NCBI GenBank assembly: GCA_008973525.1
Contig: WACJ01000513.1
Location: forward strand, 1,488,001-1,552,000
Direction: 5' to 3'
Source: Stenopsyche tienmushanensis
Taxonomy: Eukaryota; Arthropoda; Insecta; Trichoptera; Stenopsychidae
DNA length: 64,000 nt
Both the position numbers and the translations under genes were made by a program. The notes beneath the pieces were generated by a model. That model saw nothing but the letters and a program-made list of their open reading frames with translations. It was not told where the DNA came from and did no database searches. Positions 22,061 through 33,720 of this stretch are shown in pieces. Position 1 is the stretch's first letter. Each line of letters begins with the position of its first letter.

Positions 22061-22137
22061 TGTGCAATATTACATTTGCTATTGTTGGGTTGTTAGAGTA
22101 TAATAGCACGAAACAGCATAATACAATCAAACATTCG

Positions 22138-22790
22138 TCAAATCACGAAACAAACGGTACGATAACGCTTCGTTGACTGATGGCTGGTTTTTGAATAATC
22201 GGGAATTGAACGCGATAATTGAAACCGCAATAATCGGAGTCTTCCTGTATTTGTTCCCGTACATTTTGGGCCGTGAAACGGCGAATAAATATTTGATGGA
22301 TTATTTTGAAAATATGCCCGAAGTAACATTAAAGCATCGATTGTTTCGCCATTTAGTCTGGATCTGATTTTGGAAGTCAGGCAACTTGCTGCTGAAAATG
22401 CACGCTCAGCCTCCACACTCGTTAGAGGTATCATCATCAGATATTTAAATGCTAGTTCGAGTTGATGACTGCGTTACTAGCCTCTATTTTCGTATAACAC
22501 CATCAATGTGACTGATGAAATTCCTTTCTACTGAGACACGGACTAAAACTCGCAAAATTCCCGATTTCCCGACAAATTATTTATTTCCTCCGCTGCAGAT
22601 GAATACTTACATACTATAATACTTTGATGTGATTCGTAAGTATATTACGGAGGAATACAAAAATTCTGAACCCCGTATCTATTATATTTCATATCGATAT
22701 TCCCATTATTAGAGTCGAGGTGTAGTAAATACATCACCGGTAGGGAAGGGTTAATATAACAATTTGAATAACATATATGTACGCTATATA
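22138..22790 (-). mobile_element. hAT transposon relic, copy A
   Basis: The minus strand encodes SVEAERAFSAASCLTSKIRS followed by RLNGETIDALMLLRAYF, the conserved hAT C-terminal dimerisation region. Upstream sequence (22442-22750) is shared with copies at 47520-47890 and 57305-57510, including TCCCGACAAATTATTTATTT and CATCACCGGTAGGGAA. The N-terminal zinc finger and most of the catalytic region are absent. Confidence 0.8.
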
Positions 22791-22799
22791 TTTATACAT

Positions 22800-24330
22800 A
22801 GATTAAATAGTCACTGCCTCTAGGTATCGCCTATACTCGCCAATTAGTAGTTACGACACTGTTTCCATGCGTCCAGATTTCGGCGAGAATGTCTCGATTT
22901 AGTAGCCTTTATCGTGCTGGTGAGGAGGTCCAGCTTAGGCCGCAAAAAGTTTCAATTTGCAATCTGCAAAGAGTTATAATTTGCGAGACTTAATTCGATG
23001 ATCGTATTTGCGTCATTAAGTGAGTTAGGCTACAGTCTGGGATGAGTAGTCAAACAGCCGAGTGCGGTGGCTCTCCGTCAATGGTTACTTGTTGATGACA
23101 CAGACCCTGTACCACGCATTTAGACAATTATAAATCGCATAACGCTTCGCACTTATTCCAATTCTAAGTACCAAACGGCCTACATCATAAAAGTAATATC
23201 AAGCAGAGTTTTTATTGGATTACCATTGGTGTCAGATCTGGATTTTTTTGATTCGATTACAGTCCATTGACGCTGTAATCATCGCGCGGCTTCCATCGCC
23301 TGTTTTGAAAATCCTATTTTGATCGCATAACAATTTCGTTATGGGATTCGAAGACTCCTTGCTGATATTTTAAAACAACAGGATGCAATACATCGGTTGG
23401 ATATTGGGAGCAATTGCATTGCAAATGCATCCGAGCTGGATGGGGACGTAGCCGAGGTGGCATTGACTAAATCAAGTGATCGTTATTCAATTGATCATCT
23501 CAGATTTATCATTCGTGCGAATGTACCAATTCAACTTCCTCAATCAAGGATTTCTGGGAATCGCTCTAATAAGCCATGATGATTTGCCAAGTACTACTGA
23601 ACGATTCACAAGAATTTTAACAAATATTGCTTTAACAATGTGGCCTCTAAAAGCTAATAAATTTCGAGCTTTACCATTGAAGAACCCTTTACAACCATAC
23701 TTCAATGTATGCACTGCTATGAAGAAATGCATTAAGACACTGCATATGGATCGGTAATAATAATTGCATTGTTTGTATATTTTTGCGCGGTTTTTTGTAT
23801 GCATCTCTAAATTTTGTACGCGCTGCGCGCTTTTTATGCGCGGTTCGAGCGAATCAAGGTTTTTCAATTAATAAAGGTCGCGCACCACAATCATAGAAGC
23901 GCGTTCTGTTAAATTTGGTAATAAGAAATGATTTGTACCGATTCTTCCAGAAGACATTTGACTCGTTGAAGATATTGGGGTCGAAGTTCACGGATGTTTT
24001 AACGAGATATAATTCGTTTATCGCCACGCGAAAACAACATACACGTTTTTACCAATTTTCAATGCTTCAATTATTTTTATGGTGCCTTCGAAATCTCCAT
24101 CGACGATCTATAATCCATTCAATGCGCGACGCATCTATTGATGCGCAATCGATGCACTTTATTCATCAGAAGCATCTCAATTGCCTGAGTCCACAAAATA
24201 TTGTGAGCTGGCGACATGTGATTTGCCTCCATTGGAATTTAATTTGTCTGCACAAATATTCAATCAGAATATGGAAAGAAGTTAAGATGAATTTGCAATA
24301 ATTTCAATTTTATTAGATGCCTTTTTTCCA
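22800..24330. other. Gene-free stretch
   Basis: There are short open frames at 23397-23757 and 23915-24301, one of them with LQPYFNVCTAMKKCIKTLHM. None shows a domain I can name, and no splice-linked partner is visible. These may be eroded transposon pieces. Confidence 0.3.
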
Positions 24331-24334
24331 GTGC

Positions 24335-24535
24335 AATAGGGCAAATTGGCATGAACGTCACGAAAAGTGAAACTCCAAGCACTAATAAATCGGAAAGAAA
24401 GGGAGAATCGTTTGTAGTGTTATCGTGCCTGTCCTATATTCATAGAGATGCTACGCGCATGTGTTACGCCCTACTATATGCGTCTTTTATTATATATTAC
24501 ACAACACACAGCGCAATCTTTTAGCTAACTAAAAT
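24335..24535. repeat. Fold-back repeat family, copy 1
   Basis: It starts CAAATTGGCATGAACGTCAC and ends TATTACACAACACACAGCGC followed by AATCTTTTAGCTAAC. The same blocks, on either strand, recur at 48470-48600, 54395-54725, 59285-59520 and in part at 17500. No coding sequence is visible, so this looks like a non-autonomous element. Confidence 0.6.
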
Positions 24536-25239
24536 GCATAAAATCAACATTTCCTAGGAGCTAAAAAGTTTCACTGTCGCACAAAATTAAAACAACGACA
24601 ACCGGTCTGTTTAGTATATTTATATCAAGTCTTTACAGTGAGATCTAACAGCGAGAATTCATACAATGTGCTTCTGAGCATAGCCAAATTCAATTCAAGG
24701 ATGGCGCATAATAGAGATTACTCTTCGACAATGACTCATAGCTCACTTTTTATCAGTGAGGATGAATAATTTCATTACACACTGAACGAGCATCTCAATC
24801 TGTGCATGCATATGAAATGGTAATCGTCGTTATTGCAAAATATGACACCAGTGGATTTGAGGGAGGTTTTCATTCGATCTGATGATGATAATTGATGCAT
24901 ATCTAGAAAACAAATTTGGAATGGCATGCGGGAATATTTCCCCACGGGATGAAATAGGAAAACAACGATCAAATAGAACGAAACCTATTACTGGCAAGTG
25001 GCATACGGCAGGAGAAAAAGACTAGGAATAGATCGGCTTATCGTTGACGAACACGAGATCCTGTATTCTAAATGTATACTGTGGGGTCGGAATGGACTGC
25101 AAGCTGACCCATAACAAACACACAGAAGAAGCTGCGCAGAAAGTGCAGAAGATCGCCAGCGAGCTAGGATGACTCCCTCCCCCTCGCGGGCTCTCCATTT
25201 GTCTCTTTCCGAATGTCATTCTACTGCCATTGTTCATCG

Positions 25240-25735
25240 TCTTGTACGTTCAGCATCCTCCTTCCGCCGCATAACGCACGTCCTGTATTTGCACCAGGCA
25301 TTTCATGCCCTAGAATCCGTTTATCATTGAAGGTACCATATTGCTAGAGGAGAGCGAGTTGATTCCCAGCTCCTCCCGTAGGATGTCCCTTTCGGTGCTC
25401 CATGCTGGGCAGACAAATGTCATGTGTGCAGCATCATCGTACTCTGCTCCGCAGTAGTGGCACTCCGGGCCGGTCTCATTTGCCTATTTTGTGTAGGTCC
25501 AAATCAGCCGTGCCAGGCGAGGACCTGGGTCAAGTGGTAGCATAGTTGACAGTGCTTTTTAGCTAACCAGGTTCTCAGATTTGGTATTATCGGACCTTTA
25601 GCGGAGTTGTCCCATCGGATTTCTATATTCTCATAAGCGAGCAGGTCGATTGGCGTAATAAGAGTCAGTGCCAGGATGGCGTCTTCCGACACTGTGCGAT
25701 ATGCAGCAGCCACTCTGATTGCGCTCCTTAAATAA
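25240..25735 (-). mobile_element. R1-clade fragment, minus orientation
   Basis: The minus strand reads AAAYRTVSEDAILALTLITP, IDLLAYE and IIPNLRTWLAKKH, and further on the CHYCGAEYDDAAHMTFVCP-like knuckle. It is paired head to head with a plus-strand copy starting at about 25740. The tail reaches the GCAGAAGGAGGATGCTGAAC-type end near 25240. Confidence 0.72.
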
Positions 25736-25739
25736 AGCT

Positions 25740-26265
25740 CACAATAAAGCTCTGAGACTGGACAGTGTCCCCAACGCAGTCATCGGGATAGTCGCCGATA
25801 CCGACCCAAACCTCCTGTTGACAGTATACAACAGAAAGAACCTGGCGATGATCCAGCTGCAGGGGACACTACGAGTTATCGCGGCATACAGAACGGTATC
25901 TGCTTGTAATCGCCGGAATCTTCCCGGTAGACATGGATGATTGTGAGACTTGGATGCTCTAGAGAAGCCAAGCTCAAAGCTGTGAACATGATGGCGATCA
26001 AAGAAAACTGGGATATTTGACGGGAATATGTAGAGAAAGTTTTGACCGCCAAAGAGAGCAGTGAAAGAAAGACACCCAGGGCGTCTATCCAACACTACAA
26101 AATGACATAATGGCCAGACTATCTGCCCCTCCTGAAGCAATGTCATAAACAATACCAAGGGGATAAAGACGGCAAGGGAGTAGTTTAGTTAGTAAGAATC
26201 TGACACTAAACAGGTGTTCATTAACCCCAGGGTGTCTTATACAAGATTCACCCCCCACAGGAAAA
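25740..26265 (+). mobile_element. R1-clade fragment, plus orientation, with 3' end
   Basis: Coding traces such as LRVIAAYRTVS are followed by a diverged 3' UTR: GTTTAGTTAGTAAGAATCTG, a GTGTTCATTAACCCC spacer, then TGTCTTATACAAGATTC. The copy lacks most of ORF2. Confidence 0.65.
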
Positions 26266-26879
26266 AAGACAAGTGGCAAGCAAGAGACACCGAGAAAGCG
26301 AAATCGCATTTGGCAAGCTTTTGGTTAGTATTATAGTATAGGACGGATGGGCGTCATTTTGCATGGAGATTGTTAATTTTAGAACTTTCCTATAGCTTGG
26401 AACGATACTCGGAGCTTGGAACTTTCTTTCGATCTAAATAATGAATGATAGAAAAGGTCTAGAGCTTTTTAGTTATGGGTTCGCCCTGGTTGCGTTGAAT
26501 TCGAGTGTCTCTCAAACCTTGCTTGGTCTCATTTCTGTCTAGAAGTGCTGATCATTAGGGTAAACGCAGTAGGTCTTCTCAGTTTAAGCATACTGGAGTC
26601 AGGTGTAATGGAGTCAGATCTCCTGTGTGAGATGGGTTACATAATTTCCAGTCACTTGACTGAATTTATGGCGACGTTCCACCTTAAGGTTCATTGGAGA
26701 TATGGGTAACATCATCCTATTAGGTCTCGATGAGTTAAAACCACCTGAAGGCTTTAAACGGCAATAATTTCAAATTATATCCACATTTATTACATTAACA
26801 CATCTTATGGAACTTATCACAGTTTTGCATTGATGTTGATGACTGTGAACATGTCTTTATAATCGATAAACACAATACA

Positions 26880-27243
26880 GGGTCTTTCAATAGGGTTGCT
26901 TAAAATTTGTTAGGTTGTAGCGGCCATATTTTTGGAGCAACGTTTGTTAAATTTATTGTGAATCGTTAAGTAATATATGGCAAATCACTATAGAAGGTTA
27001 TATAACAACATAATGAACACCATCCAGCAAATTCAGCCAGATTTATCCGACAAAGTCATCGAAAATTGCGACCTACTGAATACGTGCCACTAAGCAAAGC
27101 CGCGGCGGACATTTGAACGATGTTATATTTCATACTTTATGTCATAAAATATTCTTTCAAATACAAACAAAATTGAGCGGATATCTCACATACAACTTGT
27201 TTTATTCACGTATAAAAATTGAGCTCCTTATTGAATCGGGGCC
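26880..27243 (+). mobile_element. Tc1/mariner-superfamily (IS630-type) element, deleted
   Basis: The left end is GGGTCTTTCAATAGGGTTGC and the right end TAAAAATTGAGCTCCTTATT followed by GAATCGGGGCCC, which fits the inverted form of the end at 58199. Just before the right end the frame reads GGHLNDVIFHT, the conserved C-terminus of this transposase family, preceded by QIQPDLSDKVIENC. The body of the transposase is missing. Confidence 0.68.
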
Positions 27244-27249
27244 CAAGAA

Positions 27250-29610
27250 AAATTTCCTGCAAAAAATGTGTCGATAATCTGTCTTACTTATAGATATCCA
27301 TGATTCAAAATCCAATCACTCGATTTGAATTACAAATTTATCCATTTACATAAGCGGTTTGGATGAACTCATATTTTAAGCCCTTACGTAAAAGAGCGAC
27401 ATCAAAATTTTACACGGGGGCAAAACATACGGCTTCTCTGTGTATTTTATAAGCAGTTATTATATAATGTTGCAAAATTCTACAATATAATTGTATGAAT
27501 TGTTTGATTACTTCTTCTTGTCTTTATTCAATCTAACGTTGCTTTTCAGAAGTGTTTGATGATTCGTCACGTTGCTGCGGCGCAATTGCAGAAATGTATT
27601 AAGCCTATAGTGCGAAATCATTATCCAATAAAACAATGTGGAAAAACTATCAAGTAGAATAGTGAAAAATCATTATCCAATAACAACTGTCCCATCATGT
27701 CATCAATGCTCCCCTACTAATCATTAAATAAATTGATCGTTTAGGTGTCGCTCGAAACATTTATATTTAACAGCGGTTTTAAAACTTTGCTCAGAGCCGA
27801 TTATCCTCGATTTTTGTTATTTATTTATTTAAACATTTCATAAACTAACAGCAAATGTATTCAATAAATTATCATATTAGCGCACGATATATTTCATAAA
27901 CTAATAATAAAAACATCAATACATTTAAATAATATGCAGAAAATACCGGTTTAATTACATCAAATATGTATCAATCCGAGATAGCTTTCCTGGCATATTT
28001 TATAACGCGTTTTAAAAATACGAATACTATATAATAATTTAAAACGACTCAACGTATGCCGTGTAATTCATAGGTGTTAAAAAGCTTTCGTATGACAGCA
28101 AACGTGTGACGAATTTAATACGCATGCAAATCGATCAAATGAGACCACCCTAGACTACTAGGGTTTCAGCATAAATTTATGTTAAACGCTACAAAATTTA
28201 TTATTAATATATCGCAGCTATTTGCAATGCAAATACTGTATTTTGCTCCGTCTTTTACAATATAGTGTATCAGTTCCAAGACTAATTATAAAGGTTCGGG
28301 TTCAAATCTTAAGGGAAACAAATTTATTATATTATTGATAATAAGCGTGGAAGTATTCATATTTTCGATTGAATATCTTGATGTAGGTTTAGCCTAATGG
28401 CTTGGATTTGTAAAAATAATACCGAATATAAACCTTCCCGGAATGAAGTGAGTGAGAAATGTTTAAACGAATGGAAGAATTTATTCAAAATTACAATTTA
28501 CAAACACGTCTTAATCATTTTTGATTTTTATAAGCATATTAATATAACGCTATTTCGTTCAGCGCCGGTAATTAATGGAGTGTATCCCCCACGTTATATC
28601 AATAACGTGATTTTAAACTATGATATAAAACTGCATAAACGCACAAACGTTGCCATCTTTCGCGTAAAATTGAGCTGAAAAGCAAATAGGTGCAGTTCTC
28701 GGATATTCAGAAACAACTCTTCAATGTGTTCATCACATGCGTATGTATATATTTACTTCGGCATATACAGATATACAATTACAAAAAGAGTGATTATAAT
28801 GATACAAGCATAAAATATAATATAGATAATTGAACGACGATCTTTCGATCGAATTAACAAATTTCGCTTAAATATACGTTTATATTGAGCACGTTGTATG
28901 ATTTTTGCTCATTGATGTTATTTGTTAACGTGTTGTTGCACTTGTTATGTGTGCAGATTGAATGCACGTGACATTTAACACCAAACGATGCCTGTATACG
29001 GTCCTTTCATTATTAACTATTACCGCTTCCCAGTCGTGCCTGCGCGTGTACAAAGGAGAAATCCATGTCGGGAATAAATTGCATATAAATAGGACAGTTT
29101 TTGCATATAAATTACTACCGTGTAACAATCGAAATTGTCACGAAATCAAAAATATCGAGGTGCGAAATACGAATAATTATTTTGTCAATTATCGAAATAA
29201 AAAAAAATGATTTACGAAATTATGACGAGAATATTCTAAGAAATCGTTCATGCAATTTTCATATCTATTATGTATTTTTAGGATAATACCTCTGAACATC
29301 TAGGAATCTCGGAAACTACATAAACTAATATAAATTACCATTTGCATATCTAGACTAGACAAAAATATTAACTAATGCAATAAGATTCAATGAATCGTTG
29401 TACAATTTTGATTATACAAATATTATTTGTTTACAGGATTAACGCATTTTCACGTTTATGCGCGATAGAATAAGATAAAAGACCGTTACATGTGACTACT
29501 GTTTCATCAAAATGTATATTATTGCAACAAATCCTCGCTTCTTCGACTATTATTAAAAAAAAACAACAATGATTTTTTATGATCATTCAAGTATATCACA
29601 GAGAGTTACT
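27250..29610. other. AT-rich gene-free stretch downstream of prune
   Basis: Only short open frames are present (for example 28397-28678 and 28962-29210), without recognised domains. The part nearest 29610 would contain the prune 3' UTR. Confidence 0.4.
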
Positions 29611-29613
29611 AAA

Positions 29614-32600
29614 TTAATTTGGCACGCTTTTTATTAAGGGTAAAATTTGTTTTCGGGATGCTTTGGTATTCGTCTGGATGAAATGGCTGAAGATCTCCTT
29701 TCCGCATTCCGTCTCGATTAAGCCTAAATTAGGATTGCTCGCCTTTAGAAGATGTTTTATCAGCGTCTGAAAAATAATTAGAATTTTAATTAGAATAATC
29801 AGCTGAAATATTATCATGTTTATTCATGTTTCCATCTTCAATCAGATTAGATGTTCCCATAAGCTATGTTTATTTTTCGTCGTCACTACATTTTTAAGAC
29901 AATGGTTAGGTTGTAGTAATTCAGTAGCAAGCGGTACAAACGTGAACCAATTGTTCGCGTTTATATTTCCGTTTGTTCCGTAGACAGGCCCACAAAGTTG
30001 ATTATTTGGGATGTTTTAAGTATTGGCCAGGATGTGCCGATCATTTCTGATAGAGCTGCATCATCCCTCTATGAGGAGTTGTTCACTTTGAGGCTCGTCT
30101 TTCATAATTAAATCACCATATTTAATTTTTAAACACATCGTTGGCATTTCCTGACATCCAATACATCATCGTAAATCTCGCATATATTCTTTGGAGTCTC
30201 CGTTGCTTTCTTTTTCATTTGGTATTGAATTAAAAATTAGCAGATGTTGTACGTAACTTATGAAAACATCTATTATAATAAATACATTTATATTAATATC
30301 AACAAGCCACCAAAATATTAAAAGCATGTCATATAAACTACCTTTGCTGAAATTTTAGAATCATTGACGCTAAATAAAGCTATGTCTCGCTTTATTTTAT
30401 CATTTCTAATTTCCATGCCCATAATAACGATAGTAGTATAATTGTATTTTTTGCAGAAGAGCTCCACGGCAGCCATATAATCTTTCCTTTTGAGATAAGT
30501 CTGCAATAAAAAACACAATATGAAATTCTCGAGATCTGATTTTTTCCCTGAATTGAAGATTTATATACAAAAATCAACAGTGAATCAAACAATACACGAA
30601 TCAATACATCAGCGTATATAAACAATTTTTTGTCGGGGGATGCCGCGCGCCATTTTTTTTTATAGCAAGCATAAAATGAGGATTTCGCACAATATGCAGG
30701 TAAAAAATCGCTACAGTTTAAAACATTTCTTAACTGTATTACTCACCTTGCACACCAATATAACTAATCAAACAGTTTTAAATTACATGCATCTCAGGCG
30801 CGGGTTTCACACGTTTCAATTTTGTATCAAATTAGCACTGGTCACCAAACTGATATATTGAAACGATAATATATATTAGCTGCAAAAGTTTATTTTAAAA
30901 AAAAATCCAAAACTTTCACTAGGTTTTCCGCGTCACGGCTAAATGATTATTTATTTGATTTTAGTTCAATCTGTATAAATAAGGGTTTAAGCATTTAATA
31001 AAATATGTAAGGTAATAATACCTTTACCAATGATAACCACCGGCTTATATAAACGGTAAAAATAGCCTTTCCGCATTTATAATCGGTAAAAAAGGAATTA
31101 ACATGTTCATCGCGCAGTGTTAATCGGTGATGACGGGGCCCAAATACGATAATCAAAGCATAAGAGCATTGAATAGCGATATAAAAAAGGGTCACGGGTC
31201 ACGGTCATGGGTCTTTCACGAAAGACGTAACAATGAAACGTTTAACCCGCTTATCCCAGAGTCTTCATAAGGCCGAGACAAATACCTTGTCTGATGAAAA
31301 TAAACTAATGCCAATTTGTTAAACAATATCCAGTAGGACAAGCAGATATCATGTTACGTCGTATAATATTTTATTGTGATTCTGTTTGATTGGATGAATA
31401 TAATTAGCAATGACGAGCATCCGTCACCCGTATCTGGGCGATGTACGTGTTAATACCCTTCCCGATCGTAATGCGTTAATAAAAATACATCTTGATTTTA
31501 GAGCGTCGTTATAATAAGCCTCCTTTGAGTCATCCTACTGAAACGGTAAACTGCACTGGAAATGAAATGTCGTATGCAAATATATAAATTAAGCTACAAA
31601 CCTCGACTAACATTGGAAGACCGGGAATTGGAATATTGTTAACGACTTTCAAGTCTTTACGCAGCAGCTGGTAAGAGCTTAATGCAGAATGATCAGTCTT
31701 TGCGTTTAAAAGTTCAGAAAAAAGCTTTTTTCTAAAAAGAGAATAATATAATATTGTCCACATATAATTATCGATAATATACGGAATTAACACATTACAT
31801 ATGGGAAGACTCGGCGCATGTTTACCCACGATTTTAGGTCACTTTGTGCACTGGTGCTAAAAAAATATAGTGCAATTTATACAAATATGCTTCCCATGCG
31901 TAATGTGTTGGGTAAAATTTGATTCAATCAAATAAAAATTATTAGTATTTCATTTCAATATATTATATTAGGGTGAATTAAGAAATATTACATTAAGGAA
32001 TCATCTCAATACGAATGGCATTAAGCAGTGTCTCCAATCGATAAGAAGTTCAATATGAATGAGCGAACGATAAGAAGAAGGATGAAAGAGAGAGGTTTAC
32101 ATGCTGGAAGATTGGCACAAAGGCCAGAATTCCTCAGGCAGCATCGTGTTGCTCGATTAAGATTCACCGACGGATATGTTCATTGGACGAACAACCTATG
32201 GGGAGCAAATTTTTATTCACGGATGAATCCAGAGTGGCTTTGAGGACACCAGATGGTCGTAAACGAGTCATAAATGTTGAACATTAAAGAGGTTCTTTGA
32301 GAACACGTTTCCCACACGACATCTTTTTTGATATGCCATTTTGACTCTATAAAAACGACACAATAAACTCATTTTTAAATGGTGTATTTACTTTTAAAAA
32401 AGCTTGGTTTTTGGGCCGTCAAAATGAGATGATCCCTTTATATTAAAATAAAAATACACTGATAAAATTGCATTAAACAAACCTGAAATTTTCTTTGTCA
32501 TTAATCGATAGAATAATTTCAAGAACTTCCGCCATTTGAAAATCTAATGGTCGAGCTCTGTCTGCCGACGGAAGAAAGTTTGCCGTATCTAATACAATAG

Positions 32601-33308
32601 TTCCTTAAATACGAAATAGATATAGTATTGAAAAATTCCGATTAAAATTATAAAAAGTCTTTGAAGATTTATTAATTTTATCTTACCATAGAGCAAATGT
32701 GCAACATCCTTATTTTTAATCAGAAAGTCCTCATTGCTCGCGTGGATAATAATTTCTGAACAGATCAACGTTGTGCAGGATCCGACTATGCTGATTTTAG
32801 ATTTAACAGATTCATTGTAAGTCCACGAAGAAACGTCCTTTGGTCTGTGATCGAAAATTTGCACAACATACGATACTAATCCTTTATCGGCTTCGCTCAG
32901 TATGTGATGATCCACGAGAACTATTTTAACATCGTTGTTCGTCGTTAGTAATTCAATGTCAATCTCATCCCTGCAAATAATTAAACAGGCGATATTCAAA
33001 CAATTACAATAAAACGCGTGATATTTTTCAGAGAATAATTCTCACCTGCATATCAATAAGCTTAGCGGCACGCTCATTTTCTTCAGAAAATACAGCACTT
33101 CAGTTTTCAAAGGTAGTTCATCCTTTTTGATATTTAAAATTGGCAAGAATATTTTTTCTTTGTGCGCATGATTTGGGCTGTTTGATATTTTCTGTTCGTT
33201 TTTCCAATAAAGATAATATGCGTAAGTTATGGTCGATACGGCCGAATCCAAATCGCATGATTCGTTACCGATGATTATGGTGATGTCGTTTTCTATGAAA
33301 TTCGCCAT
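29614..33308 (-). CDS. pn: Prune phosphodiesterase (DHH family), 6 exons, complete
   Basis: Coding exons: 33308-33046, 32970-32687, 32603-32483, 31731-31602, 30500-30342, 29766-29614. Together they give 1110 nt, 369 residues plus a TAA stop; all junctions have GT and AG and keep frame. Prune proteins are DHH-superfamily cyclic-nucleotide phosphodiesterases and short-chain exopolyphosphatases, mainly cytosolic. The metal-binding motifs are present: GNESCDLDSA (Asp19, Asp21), DEID (89-92), VLVDHH (Asp108-His110), IFDHRP (128-131) and GTIVLD (Asp188). The C-terminal DHHA2 region has LSSYQLLRKDLKVV, then TYLKRKDYMAAVELF and TTIVIMGMEI. The length is close to other insect prune proteins. Intron 3 holds an antisense Tc1 relic. 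A mariner end lies about 116 bp upstream of the ATG. Confidence 0.94.
32010..32330 (+). mobile_element. Tc1-like transposase relic in prune intron 3
   Basis: The plus strand reads VSPIDKKFNMNERTIRRRMK followed by ERGLHAGRLAQRPEFLRQHR, then with frameshifts a HWTNNLWG...FTDESRVALR block, the first catalytic Asp region of Tc1 (W-NVLFTDES). It is related to 13255-13575. It is antisense to prune and lies between exons 3 and 4. Confidence 0.78.
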
Positions 33309-33424
33309 GTTCCCCTATAAAATATAAAAGTAACGTGGCATTCATAAAGATAAATACAACAAGAGGGATACGTTCCAATAAACGAGTATCAAAGCAACTA
33401 AATCGTGCGTGATTTCTGGTAATA

Positions 33425-33720
33425 TGAGGGTAGTCCCAGAAATACACAGCTTAACAAAGAAAATATTCGAGAAAAGATGGTTTTAGTTTTGTTTCAGTTC
33501 AATACACTTTTCCCAGTAATGTACAATAGCTTTGATACCCCGTTTATAGTGAGAACCATTGAGCTCCTCAAAATATCCATCAACCGCTGATAACAAATCT
33601 TCATTGTTGTCAAATCTTTTACAACTGAGCCATTTTATCATGTTTTCAATTTTTAATCTGGCAAATAGGGTGCATTAATATATTTATTTTCAGCCAAATG
33701 TGGTCGTTTCTATTGATTAT
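33425..33720 (-). mobile_element. Mariner C-terminal fragment upstream of prune
   Basis: The end GAGGGTAGTCCCAGAAATAC (from about 33425) matches the mariner ends at 3594 and 38345. The minus strand reads RPHLAENKYINAPYLPD and, after a frameshift, a GIKAI-HYWEKCIELK block, typical of the last 40 residues of this mariner. The region between HQDN and SPDL is missing. It borders the left arm of the inverted duplication. Confidence 0.68.

Noticed and set aside
28287..28320. GGTTCGGGTTCAAATC as a tRNA B box
   Set aside because: No matching A box or acceptor stem upstream at the right spacing.
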